A stretch of 42,375 nucleotides of DNA from CAYRMN01 sp964425575 (GCA_964425575.1 CAYRMN010000008.1:1-42375), one strand, 5' to 3'. Shown: positions 24,160 to 32,483, counted from the stretch's first letter. Program-made: numbers and translations. Notes: generated by a model not told the origin, from the sequence alone.

Positions 24160-24228
24160 ACGCGGTTCATTGGCGAGATTCGCTTGCCGGCGAACAAGCT
24201 CTTTCCCCTCTTGGCTTGGGAGGTATCA

Positions 24229-24834
24229 ATGGAAATAACCTGGAAGATCCAAAGAATTGATGTCGGAAAGAGCTGGGATGCCGTGATCACCCTTATCGAG
24301 AGCGATCGAGAGGAGACTTTCCGTATTGAACAATGGATGGTCCAGGTGCTCATGCGGCATTTCAAGGCCACGGTACCGGATGCAATCGCGAGTCGTACCT
24401 TCGTCTCCAAGCGTCCTTCCGGCATCTCTGCCCTCAATCTCCTCGCCGTGCAAGCCTGGCACGTCCAAAATGGGACACACTACACGCCTCCGACAACTAA
24501 ACAAGTCGTGGCGGAAATCGCACTGGCCGTCAGCATGCGAAGGCCGCCCGTCCTATTCACGGTCGATATGGAGAGACTACGCGCTTGTCTATCCGACTTT
24601 CTTGGTCGGCCAGGCTGGGTCAACGAGTTTGCAGGGTTGGTGTACGAGCTCAGTGAGCACACGTTTCACGTTAGCGCAGTACCCCCTGAAGTTGCTGGTA
24701 TGCCCAAAAAGGATGATGTCTACTATCTCAGACTGAGGGGAGAAAAGGACAAGGACCGCTATTTCTCTTTCGATCCCTTCTCTAAGGACCCGATCACCTT
24801 CAAAAAACCGCCACCAGCAGCAGCCGAAAGCTAA
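24229..24834 (+). CDS. Hypothetical protein between rnpB and a fold-back repeat (201 aa)
   Basis: Unrecognised soluble protein. The ATG at 24229 has GGGAGGT six bases upstream; the frame runs open to 24130 but that part overlaps the promoter. Seen: MEITWKIQRIDVG, a helical middle with VQVLMRHFKATVPDAIASR, a short basic segment FVSKRPSGISALNLLAV, and a C-terminal strand-rich part DDVYYLRLRGEKDKDRYFSF ending in a Pro/Ala tail. No TM helix or catalytic motif stands out. G+C is high. It has its own promoter and terminator. Confidence 0.65.
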   Translation: MEITWKIQRIDVGKSWDAVITLIESDREETFRIEQWMVQVLMRHFKATVPDAIASRTFVSKRPSGISALNLLAVQAWHVQNGTHYTPPTTKQVVAEIALAVSMRRPPVLFTVDMERLRACLSDFLGRPGWVNEFAGLVYELSEHTFHVSAVPPEVAGMPKKDDVYYLRLRGEKDKDRYFSFDPFSKDPITFKKPPPAAAES

Positions 24835-24886
24835 CCGTGCCACTCAGAAGCTCTACTCTCAGCTTCTCCCTCCTTGGCACGGTTTT
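24833..24886 (+). terminator. Terminator of the 24229 gene
   Basis: AACCGTGCCA (24833-24842) pairs with TGGCACGGTT (24875-24884); an inner hairpin AGAAGCT/AGCTTCT lies inside. TTTTC follows. It overlaps the stop codon. Confidence 0.8.
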
Positions 24887-24930
24887 CGATATCTATGGTT
24901 TGACTTTTTCATAAAAAACAGGTATTTTTA

Positions 24931-25400
24931 GGCCGTTCGAGCCAGACAGATGATCGCCCTGCTTCACGGTGGGGAGGAAAGTCCGAACACCGTTGCCTTC
25001 CGCAAGGAAGACATCATGGAGAGCCGTTAACGGCGGCCAAGATATACCCCGCCTCAGGTGGGGGAAACTTAGGGAAAGTGCCACAGAGACAATACTAACT
25101 TGCGAGAAGCAAGTTATCCTGAAAGCGCCCAGTGCGCTGAAGGATCTTTCTTCTTGTAGGTGAAAGGTGAAAAGTGAAACGATGTGACCGCCTCGCCCTA
25201 GGCGAGCAACGCGTTGCGACGTTTCTCCGCCAACGGTGACGTTGGTGCGTGGTAAACCCTCTCCGGTGCAAGAGCAAGACCGAGTGCGCAAGCATGAGGA
25301 CTGGTAGCTCGCACGAGGTGGTGAGCAATCACCATCCCAGATAGATGGTCATCACTTCAGGGCAACCTGGAGTACAAAATTCGGCTTATCGTCCGGCCCG
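24931..25400 (+). ncRNA. rnpB: RNase P RNA
   Basis: Catalytic RNA that trims the 5' leader of tRNA precursors. Conserved elements in order are GAGGAAAGTCC at 24974-24984, CCACAGAGACAATAC near 25081, GGTAAACCC with AGAGCAAGACCGAG near 25250-25285, AGATAGATGGTCATC near 25340, and the closing ACAAAATTCGGCTTAT at about 25374-25389. The ends GGCCG and CGGCC can form P1. At about 470 bases it is longer than usual (350-400); extra sequence lies around 25150-25200. Exact ends are estimates. Confidence 0.93.
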
Positions 25401-25405
25401 CTCAT

Positions 25406-25440
25406 CAAAGGTCATGCCCACAAAGCATGATCTTTGTTAT
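25406..25440 (+). terminator. Terminator-like hairpin after rnpB
   Basis: CAAAGGTCATG (25406-25416) pairs with CATGATCTTTG (25426-25436), 11 bp with one G-U. The U tract is short. Confidence 0.6.
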
Positions 25441-25443
25441 AAA

Positions 25444-25568
25444 TAGGACGTTCTCCTGTGACGATCTTTGGGCGCTTCGCCCCGAAAAATCCTCACCGCT
25501 ATTCCCATAGCGCCTGCGGTTTTTCCGTGCTCCAGCATCCCAAATCTCATCCACATGAAAACGTCCTA
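25444..25568. repeat. Fold-back repeat family E, copy 2
   Basis: Perfect 9-bp inverted ends TAGGACGTT (25444-25452) and AACGTCCTA (25560-25568). Inside are GGGCGCTTCGCCC and a stem GCTAT-TCCC-ATAGC. It is 125 bases long against 167 in copy 1; the difference lies in two hairpin tips. It begins directly after the rnpB hairpin. Confidence 0.85.
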
Positions 25569-25661
25569 AAAAATTCAGACGTCGCTCAAACAGGCAGGCG
25601 ACCCCGAACCCCTTGGAAAAAGAGGGGGATCGGAAAGAGATGCGAATCTTGGTATTTACGC

Positions 25662-25667
25662 TATACT
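25662..25667 (+). promoter_or_regulatory. -10 box of the sugar transferase gene
   Basis: TATACT, 16 bases before the ATG at 25684. No Shine-Dalgarno lies between. Confidence 0.5.
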
Positions 25668-25683
25668 ATCATCAACCTCTCCC

Positions 25684-27117
25684 ATGCGACTACGACGAAT
25701 TGATCTGACGTTTACCGCGCTGCTGTTACCGCTTGATGTGTTGGCCTTTTTTGCGGCGGGCATTGGCGGCTATTTGCTACGTTATTCGCGTTTTGTGACA
25801 GAGGTTCGTCCGATTCTTCAAAATGTTCCACTCACTGCCTATCTACAAACAACATCAATCTTTGTCGGCGTATGGGTTGTGTTGTTTGGACTCGCTGGTT
25901 TATACAGCACCCGACCACGCAAAGCCTGGAATGAAGTTGGACGTATTGCTCTGGCCTGTACTGCAGGAACCATGATCCTGATTGCGACCGTTTTTTTTAA
26001 ACGAGAAATTACAACCTCGCGCTTTATTGTGGTCGCTGTCTGGCTCCTTTCGATCCTGTTTGTTACCACCGCTCGACTCTGCTTACGCGTTCTGCGACAC
26101 TTTCTGCTTCAGGCTCATATCGGTCATAAAAATGTGGTGGTCATCGGAACCTCAAACGTCGCGAATGGGATCGTAAATCAATACACCGTCAATCCTATTT
26201 TGGGGTACACCGTCGTTAAACAAATGGATAGCTGGAACGAGGATACCAGAAAAACGATTGAGAAATTACGTCTCAAAATGCCCATTGATGTCATTCTCCT
26301 GGCGGAACCAGAACTACCTCGCGAAAAAGCACTGGAGGTCATTCGCTATACAGAGGAACAACATATCACGTTCAATTATCTCGCTGATTTATTTACCGCC
26401 ACCTTCTCGAACATAGAAATTTCTACGGGAGCTGGAGTCCCTATTGTCGAAGTTAAACGGACACCGCTTGATGGCTGGGGACGAATCGCGAAACGTGCGT
26501 TTGATATATTCGTCTCTTTCGTCCTCATCTTGCTTACCAGTCCCATCACACTTGCCTCGCTGCTCATTTTGGCGCTTGAAGATGGGTTTCCCGTCATTTT
26601 TCAAAATGTACGAATTGGTGAAGGTGGACAACCATTTAAACTCTATAAACTGCGTTCAATGTATCGCAAGTTCTCTATTGGACCCCAATTCAATGGCACA
26701 GAACAGCAAAATCTCGAATTTGAAAAAGAATTAATTGTTCAAAAAAGCATTAAACGCGGACCGGTGTATAAAATCGCCAATGATCCTCGCGTAACAACCT
26801 ACGGTCGTTTTATCCGTCGTTGGTCCATTGATGAACTTCCGCAACTTTGGAACGTGCTACGAGGTGACATGTCCCTCGTCGGTCCTCGCCCGCATCAGCC
26901 ACGCGAAGTAGAAAAATATCTCTCACATCATCGTCGCGTCCTCGCCATTCGACCAGGACTCACTGGACTCGCTCAAATCTCCGGGCGTAGCGACTTAGAG
27001 TTTGAAGATGAAGTGCGTCTTGATACCTGGTATATCGAAAACTGGTCCATTCTGCTTGATCTCTACATCGTTATCAAAACCCCATTTGCCGTCTTGTATC
27101 GCAAAGGAGTGTACTAA
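25684..27117 (+). CDS. Polyprenyl glycosylphosphotransferase, WbaP/WcaJ type (477 aa)
   Basis: Such enzymes start surface-polysaccharide or glycan synthesis by moving a sugar-1-phosphate from a nucleotide sugar to undecaprenyl phosphate. Four TM helices fill residues 8-125. A CoA-binding-like NAD fold follows (HKNVVVIGTSNVANGIV). The catalytic bacterial sugar transferase domain starts near residue 265 (AKRAFDIFVSFVLILL) and carries PVIFQNVRIGEGGQPFKLYK, the RWSIDELPQLWNVLRGDMS block, SLVGPRPHQP and RPGLTGLAQISGRSD. Length is typical. Two glycosyltransferase genes lie 1 kb downstream on the same strand and probably act in the same pathway. The sugar is not predictable. Confidence 0.93.
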   Translation: MRLRRIDLTFTALLLPLDVLAFFAAGIGGYLLRYSRFVTEVRPILQNVPLTAYLQTTSIFVGVWVVLFGLAGLYSTRPRKAWNEVGRIALACTAGTMILIATVFFKREITTSRFIVVAVWLLSILFVTTARLCLRVLRHFLLQAHIGHKNVVVIGTSNVANGIVNQYTVNPILGYTVVKQMDSWNEDTRKTIEKLRLKMPIDVILLAEPELPREKALEVIRYTEEQHITFNYLADLFTATFSNIEISTGAGVPIVEVKRTPLDGWGRIAKRAFDIFVSFVLILLTSPITLASLLILALEDGFPVIFQNVRIGEGGQPFKLYKLRSMYRKFSIGPQFNGTEQQNLEFEKELIVQKSIKRGPVYKIANDPRVTTYGRFIRRWSIDELPQLWNVLRGDMSLVGPRPHQPREVEKYLSHHRRVLAIRPGLTGLAQISGRSDLEFEDEVRLDTWYIENWSILLDLYIVIKTPFAVLYRKGVY

Positions 27118-27173
27118 AAAAGCCGTATCTACAAGGGGCTTCAGCTCTTCTGAGAGCCAAAGCTGTAGATACG
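27116..27173 (-). terminator. Terminator of the 27885 gene
   Basis: On the minus strand CGTATCTACA pairs with TGTAGATACG, with an inner GGCTCTCAGAAGAGC hairpin, then GGC and a run of T's that overlaps the stop codon of the opposite gene. Confidence 0.75.
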
Positions 27174-27198
27174 ACTGATATTATGAGAGCGGCGTCTG

Positions 27199-27885
27199 TC
27201 AAAGTGTCCTAGGAAAAGAGTGGCCGTAATGGCTTGCGTTTAGGCTTCCTGCTCTCAAGGTCAAGCCACGACGATCATACGTTAGCAGCGGCGCTAACAA
27301 CTCTGTCTTCTCCTCAAAGCAATGAGTGAGTCTATATCCCAACATCACTGGAGAAGGGACTGCGTCCCAAGATATAGAATGTATCCAGTGATGGTCCTGA
27401 GCAGCGGCAAAGAGCGCCTGAGCATGAACGAAGCCTTCTGAATGAGCTATTGCGTTTGGAACAATGGGTTTCCCAAGCTCCCAGTGCGCCCCAAAATCAA
27501 TAGCCTCAATACGAATGCTGTTCGGCACAAAATCACCACAAAGACTCAAGCGATCGCGCAGATTGGCCAGCTCCTCCACTCCAAATTTATGCTGAAATGC
27601 GGGACCAAAAGCCCTGCTGAGCTGATCACACACAAACAGGAATGTGCCGAATGAATCGTCCAAAGAAATAGACACAACCAGATTGACGAGAGAGTCTGCA
27701 ATAGATACGGGAAGGATTTTGTGAATTTTACCGACGTCATGTGCCTCGCTGAGCGCATCGGTAAAATCCCTTGCGGAAAAACGATCCTGAACTCCAGGCC
27801 ACTCCATGACCTTCGCAATCTTCAAATCAATGGGGGTAAAATAACCGTAGCGTGTCCCAGCAGTAGTCGCTACATTGTTCAACAT
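27199..27885 (-). CDS. Hypothetical protein inside the glycan locus (228 aa)
   Basis: Not recognised. The ATG at 27885 has a full AAGGAGG just upstream; the frame is open for 16 more codons without a better start. The protein is soluble: FTPIDLKIAKVMEWPGVQD, then FTDALSEAHDVGKIHKIL, FGTFLFVCDQLSRAFGPAF and the His-rich HSEGFVHAQALFAAAQDHHW. The sequence EAHDVGKIHK recalls an HD-domain HDxG(K) motif, but I cannot complete a full HD metal site, so this is only a hint. It lies on the strand opposite to the flanking glycan genes and has its own terminator. Confidence 0.6.
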   Translation of the reverse strand: MLNNVATTAGTRYGYFTPIDLKIAKVMEWPGVQDRFSARDFTDALSEAHDVGKIHKILPVSIADSLVNLVVSISLDDSFGTFLFVCDQLSRAFGPAFQHKFGVEELANLRDRLSLCGDFVPNSIRIEAIDFGAHWELGKPIVPNAIAHSEGFVHAQALFAAAQDHHWIHSISWDAVPSPVMLGYRLTHCFEEKTELLAPLLTYDRRGLTLRAGSLNASHYGHSFPRTL

Positions 27886-28145
27886 AAGCCCCTCCTTAGA
27901 GTGAGAGTCTATATTTGATTGAAAAGAGCCCATTGCAACCCACCCATGAGCTGCAAAACGCCATCCTCAATACAAGATGCAATTTCAAATAACGAGCATT
28001 TATAGAATATTCTCTCTATGAAGTCAACGCGGTGGCGTGAGGTACTTTGGTAGCTCCTTCAAATGTATCGTGAGCAGATACACGCAGCCTTGACGAAAAT
28101 GGCCCGACAAGATTAACCAAACCGCGTAGAATATCGGCATTGACT

Positions 28146-29234
28146 ATGCGGGTCGCCCTGGTGCATGACTATCTCGTTCAAGACGGCGGCGCCGAGCGCG
28201 TCCTTGCGGCACTTCAGGAACTATATCCAGACGCACCGACTTTTGTTCTGATTCACGATCCAAAGCGCAGTCACCCAGTATTTCAACAACAAAACATCCA
28301 AACCTCTTTTTTAAATAACGCGCCGCTCTCACATCGCTATTATCAATGGTATTTACCGCTCATGCCCATGGCCATTGAGCATTTTGACTTTACTGGCTTT
28401 GACGTGGTCATTTCTTCTTCCAGTTCATTTGCCAAAGGACTGATTGCTGCACCGGAGAGCCTTCATATTTGCTATTGCCATACACCAACCCGCTTTCTGT
28501 GGCAGGAACGCCTTGGCTACGTCAACGACCTTCCTCAACCAAGAGTCATCAAAGCGTTTCTCCCTCCCCTGCTTCATCGTCTCCGCCAATGGGACCGCTT
28601 AGCCGCCGATCGGCCGGATATTATGCTTACTAATTCACTGACCAGCCAGCAACGCATCAAGCGCTATTACGGACGCGATGCGGAAGTGATCCATCCCCCG
28701 GTTGATATAGAACGCATTCCACTTGCAACTGATACTGGGAAATATTGGCTCGCTGGCGGTCGACTTGTTAGATATAAACGAGTCGATCTGGTCGTGCGGG
28801 CGTTTGCAAAACTCAATTTGCCTCTCAAGGTATTTGGAATTGGACCAGAATTACGTACGCTTCAACGTCTCGCTGGACCACGAACTGAGTTCCTTGGACA
28901 CGTCGATGATAAAGAAAAGGGGTTATTGTATCGAGATGCAATCGGCTTTATTAGCCCGCAAATAGAAGATTTTGGCCTGACGATGGTCGAAGCGATGGGT
29001 GCGGGGAGACCTGTTATCTCGTTTGGACAAGGTGGTGCGCGAGAAACCATCGTACCAGGCCTCACCGGTCTTCATCTCGCCCATCAAGCCTGGGAAGACA
29101 TTGCCGAAGCCGTATCTCATTTTGATGCCGGAAGCTTTGATCCAAAAAAAATTCGCGCCCACGCAGAACAATTTTCTACAGCCAATTTCAAACAACGCTT
29201 TGGTTCATTTGTCGATCATGCGAATTCTCATTGA
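28146..29234 (+). CDS. Glycosyltransferase family 4 (362 aa)
   Basis: GT-B fold enzyme that transfers a sugar from a nucleotide donor. The N-terminal domain begins MRVALVHDYLVQDGGAERVL, the classic Gly-rich acceptor loop. YCHTPTRFLW and NSLTSQQRIKRYYG are typical of mannosyl/rhamnosyl-type GT4 members. The donor site near residue 290 reads SPQIEDFGLTMVEAMGAGRPVI, including the E-x7-E motif. The ATG at 28146 is chosen over an upstream TTG; TAGAAT ends 13 bases before it. The last 17 bases overlap the next glycosyltransferase gene. Confidence 0.92.
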   Translation: MRVALVHDYLVQDGGAERVLAALQELYPDAPTFVLIHDPKRSHPVFQQQNIQTSFLNNAPLSHRYYQWYLPLMPMAIEHFDFTGFDVVISSSSSFAKGLIAAPESLHICYCHTPTRFLWQERLGYVNDLPQPRVIKAFLPPLLHRLRQWDRLAADRPDIMLTNSLTSQQRIKRYYGRDAEVIHPPVDIERIPLATDTGKYWLAGGRLVRYKRVDLVVRAFAKLNLPLKVFGIGPELRTLQRLAGPRTEFLGHVDDKEKGLLYRDAIGFISPQIEDFGLTMVEAMGAGRPVISFGQGGARETIVPGLTGLHLAHQAWEDIAEAVSHFDAGSFDPKKIRAHAEQFSTANFKQRFGSFVDHANSH

Positions 29235-30258
29235 TGCCCGACCTCTTGTCGATTCTCGAAGTGGCGGTGTGAGTCGCGTCGCACGCGCGCTTGTAGATAC
29301 CTATGCGATGCAGTATCCAAACAATGAACTCGTTTTTATAACCACTGGGCTTCACCCTCCACTCGCACATCAACTGCCGTCACTTCCCAATTGTCATCGC
29401 CTTCATATCCGCATTCCCAATAAGCTCTGGAGCCTATTATGCGTTCTTCGTCTGATCTCGCTTGATCGTGTGGCGGAATGGAAGTCAAAACCCTTTGATG
29501 CCGTGCTTCTTCCCAATTTGGGCTTCGTGGGTACAATCAAGCGTCCACATATTCTCCTGCTCCACGATCTATCATTTCTGATTGAGCCCTGCTGGTTCAC
29601 TCACAAAACTCGCTGGTGGCACATTGCCGTGCAAGCAACGTCACTCATAAAAAACGCAACGCATCTCCTGTCTGTTTCAGAACGAACCAAACAGGATGCA
29701 GTGCGACTACTTGGTATACAAAAGATAAATATCACCGTGATTCCGATGGGCTCACCCTTTAAGCAAGATTCCCGCCTTCGTGGGAATAACAACCAAAACA
29801 TTGCCGATAGACGCATTATACTTATGCTTGGCCAAGGTGATGCTCGTAAAAATAGCGCAACCGCCATCAAGGCCGTACAGTTATTACAACGAGAACAAGA
29901 CTTTCAAGATCTGGAGATGACACTCGTTGGAAAACATTTCCACCCTTCAGACGAAGAGCTATCAAAACTCTACGCTACTGCCTCCGTTTTTCTCTATCCA
30001 TCCTGGTATGAGGGCTATGGTTTACCACTACACGAAGCCGCTGCGTTCGGAACGCCATGCATCGCATCAACCGCTGGCGCGCTCCCCGAAACCGCTCCGA
30101 CTGGCACGATTTTCGCCGATCCTGCTAAGCCGCATCATTGGGTAGAAGCACTTAGGATGGTATTACGTGAACCTGAACGATTTCGGACAAAGACAGAAAC
30201 GCGATCATGGAATGAAGCGGCGCAAATTTTGAATGAAACGCTTCGAAACACAAAATAG
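29218..30258 (+). CDS. Glycosyltransferase family 4 with palindromic-repeat insert (346 aa)
   Basis: A second GT-B enzyme. It starts at the ATG at 29218 (MRILIDARPLVDSRSGGVSR), inside the 3' end of the preceding gene. HILLLHDLSFLIEP and LSVSERTKQDAVRLLGI belong to the acceptor half. The donor half has MLGQGDARKNSATAIKAV, then LYPSWYEGYGLPLHEAAAFGTP with the E-x7-E motif. Between the halves, just after VIPMGSPFK, lies QDSRLRGNNN, which is encoded by a short palindromic repeat (29766-29790). Two codon-coupled GT genes suggest successive sugars of one glycan. Confidence 0.92.
   Translation: MRILIDARPLVDSRSGGVSRVARALVDTYAMQYPNNELVFITTGLHPPLAHQLPSLPNCHRLHIRIPNKLWSLLCVLRLISLDRVAEWKSKPFDAVLLPNLGFVGTIKRPHILLLHDLSFLIEPCWFTHKTRWWHIAVQATSLIKNATHLLSVSERTKQDAVRLLGIQKINITVIPMGSPFKQDSRLRGNNNQNIADRRIILMLGQGDARKNSATAIKAVQLLQREQDFQDLEMTLVGKHFHPSDEELSKLYATASVFLYPSWYEGYGLPLHEAAAFGTPCIASTAGALPETAPTGTIFADPAKPHHWVEALRMVLREPERFRTKTETRSWNEAAQILNETLRNTK
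29766..29790. repeat. Palindromic repeat unit inside the glycosyltransferase gene
   Basis: ATTCCCGC-CTTC-GTGGGAAT, an 8-bp stem with one G-U pair. Its in-frame translation includes DSRLRGN, a peptide typical of ATTCCCGC-type intergenic repeats when they are read through. Confidence 0.7.
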
Positions 30259-30266
30259 ATATCCGT

Positions 30267-30357
30267 GTAGAGGCGCATAGTAATGCGCTTTCTGATCGAT
30301 CACACCCGACGATCGATCGGCCGCCATGCCGGAGGGCGCGATGAATCGCGCCCCTAC
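30267..30357. repeat. Palindromic repeat family B, copy 2
   Basis: GTAGAGGCGC at the left pairs with GCGCCCCTAC at the right; an inner GATCGATC self-complementary segment occurs twice. It lies between the convergent glycosyltransferase and M3 peptidase genes. Confidence 0.8.
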
Positions 30358-30376
30358 AAAAAATCGAATAATGCAA

Positions 30377-32365
30377 TCAACGAATCCCCAAAAAAATTTT
30401 ATACGCTTGATTATTCGACGGTCTGCCTAAAAAATTCTTCACTAAATTTTCTTCATCGTCACCACCACCTGGCGCGAGCACCTGCTCACGATAGTCTTTG
30501 GCAGTCATCGTATTCATGAGCCCTTCACGCTCAAAACGCGTGAGAAGATCCTTGGCGATCGATAACGCCCACTGATATCCGTAATACCCAGCATCATACC
30601 CAACGAGATGGCCGAATGTCGCCTGAAAATGCGTGTCCGGAACTCGTGCAAATGGACTGTATTTAGAATGAAGCTCTTCCATAATCTTGGTCGTATCAAA
30701 ACCCGGCGCGTGTGTATGATAAGTTAGATCAAGATCGGCGAGGAACAATTGTCGTTCTGTATCTAATGCTTCTCCAAATGTTCTATTTTTAATCATGGCG
30801 TGAAACAGGTCATCAGGAATCTTGGCCTGTGTTGCATGATGATATGCGAACCGATCAAGCGTCTCTCGCGACCACGCCCATTCTTCGAACATTTGAGAGG
30901 GAGCTTCCACAAAATCGCGAGCGACTGACGTACCAGAAAAACTCGATAGTTCAGACTGACTCAACAGGTCATGAAGCAAATGACCAAACTCATGAAAAAA
31001 CGTTACAACTTCATCATGCGTCAAAAGCGCTGGCGCTGCACCGCCTGGTTTTGGAAAATTACAGACGAGCGCAGCCAGCGGCAACAAACGCTCCCCGTCT
31101 TCCAAACGCATAGTATGTCGCAGGGTAAAGACCGCTGCGTGCTTATATTTATCAGGACGAGGATACAAATCAATATATGCTCGACCAAGCATAGTATTCT
31201 GAACACGATCCATCACGTTACATACCATCACTTCCTCATGCCACACCGACGCATCAATGCGTTGGAACTCCAGCCCATATAACTCCGAGGCAATATCCAA
31301 AATCCCCTGCAAAACACGCGACACTTCAAAATAAGTACTCAGCGCCTGAGAATCAAACGAAAATTGATCCTGGCTTGCGAGTTCATTCAAATAACGACGA
31401 TCAGATTGCCACAAAATATCAGTCATACTGCCTCCGCGACGAATAAATGCCTGACGAAACAACTCAAATTCTTCCAGGGCTTTCGCATGAAGATCTGTAT
31501 GCACATCATCAAGAAAGGCGCGCACCGTTTCCGGGCGTTTGGCCATCCGAACTTCGAGTACGTAATCTGCCCACGTGGCATACCCAAGGAGCGCCGCTTT
31601 TTCAGCACGCAGGGTAATCAATCTATCTAACAACGGAAGGTTCTTCTCCGCTGCGCGATTTTCCGCCAACACAAAGAGCTCACGAGCCGCCACACGATCC
31701 TTGGCATAGCTCATAAACGGCACCATGTCCGGATAATCTGTACTGATACGAATGTTTCCCTGCTCATTTGGTACGTGATTGGCGATATATGCTGGCGGCA
31801 GGCCTTCAAGCTGTTGTGGCATGACCTCAATTGCAAGCGTCGCTGAAGCCAAATTGGCTTCAAATTCTTGACCGCAACGCGTCAGCTCTTCATTCAATTC
31901 ACGTAGTCGTTGCTGTTTCTCCGAAGACAAGTCAAGTCCGTTGCGGCGATAATCACGTAGTGTATGCTCAAGCAAACGCTGCTGCGATACAGATAACGCC
32001 TCGCCTTTTTGAGCAAAACAGGTAAAAACCTTGGCCAGATCAGCATCCAGATATAACGAGGTTATAAAGGCATCAATTTTCGGCTCACATGCTCTCGCCG
32101 CTTCGCGCACAGCCTCATCTGGATGAGCGACGGACATGAGTTGAGGAAACGAACCCGCATTCGATAACGCTTGAGTAAGCTGATCAAGCTTGCCGAGCGT
32201 CGCACCCCAGGTCAGTGACTCCCCTGGCGCATCTTTCAAAGCTCGGACGTCATCCGCGAGACGTTTCGCCAGCGCCAATTGCTCGTCGCATAAATGCGTC
32301 AAGCCTTCAACCGTCATGCCGACCGCGACTGGATCAACTGATAACAGGCTCATCTCAGTAGACAT
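30377..32365 (-). CDS. M3 family zinc metallopeptidase (662 aa)
   Basis: Oligopeptidases of this family (thimet oligopeptidase, Dcp, OpdA) cut short peptides in the cytoplasm. The zinc site reads VVTFFHEFGHLLHDLL, with HEFGH at about residues 458-462, followed by the expected FVEAPSQMFEEWAW carrying the third ligand. GYATWADYVLEVRMAKRPE and the C-terminal FGHLVGYDAGYYGYQWA are also family marks. No signal peptide. I chose the ATG at 32365 (MSTEMSLLSVD); the frame extends nine codons upstream, with no Shine-Dalgarno for either. It may recycle peptides from FtsH-type proteolysis or uptake. Confidence 0.93.
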   Translation of the reverse strand: MSTEMSLLSVDPVAVGMTVEGLTHLCDEQLALAKRLADDVRALKDAPGESLTWGATLGKLDQLTQALSNAGSFPQLMSVAHPDEAVREAARACEPKIDAFITSLYLDADLAKVFTCFAQKGEALSVSQQRLLEHTLRDYRRNGLDLSSEKQQRLRELNEELTRCGQEFEANLASATLAIEVMPQQLEGLPPAYIANHVPNEQGNIRISTDYPDMVPFMSYAKDRVAARELFVLAENRAAEKNLPLLDRLITLRAEKAALLGYATWADYVLEVRMAKRPETVRAFLDDVHTDLHAKALEEFELFRQAFIRRGGSMTDILWQSDRRYLNELASQDQFSFDSQALSTYFEVSRVLQGILDIASELYGLEFQRIDASVWHEEVMVCNVMDRVQNTMLGRAYIDLYPRPDKYKHAAVFTLRHTMRLEDGERLLPLAALVCNFPKPGGAAPALLTHDEVVTFFHEFGHLLHDLLSQSELSSFSGTSVARDFVEAPSQMFEEWAWSRETLDRFAYHHATQAKIPDDLFHAMIKNRTFGEALDTERQLFLADLDLTYHTHAPGFDTTKIMEELHSKYSPFARVPDTHFQATFGHLVGYDAGYYGYQWALSIAKDLLTRFEREGLMNTMTAKDYREQVLAPGGGDDEENLVKNFLGRPSNNQAYKIFLGIR

Positions 32366-32396
32366 AGTGAATTGATAAAAATTTATGATCAAAAAA

Positions 32397-32483
32397 ATAC
32401 CTCCCCTAGCCCCTCCTAGTCTAGGAGGGGGATCGATAAGGATCGGATTCTCCCCCTAAACTAGAGGGAGCTAGAGAGGGTAT
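32397..32483. repeat. Palindromic repeat family C
   Basis: ATACCTCCCCTAGCCCCTC on the left pairs imperfectly with GAGGGAGCTAGAGAGGGTAT on the right, with CTCCTAGTCTAGGAG inside. Its right end codes for the last residues and stop of the 33165 gene. Confidence 0.75.

Noticed and set aside
24893..25328. Minus-strand frames of 132 and 77 codons
   Set aside because: They are antisense to RNase P RNA, whose conserved motifs explain the sequence.
28018..28116. Two tiny frames (starts at 28018 and 28063, 11 and 17 residues) before the glycosyltransferase
   Set aside because: Too short to support and no ribosome site; they may be remnants of a lost gene but nothing proves it.
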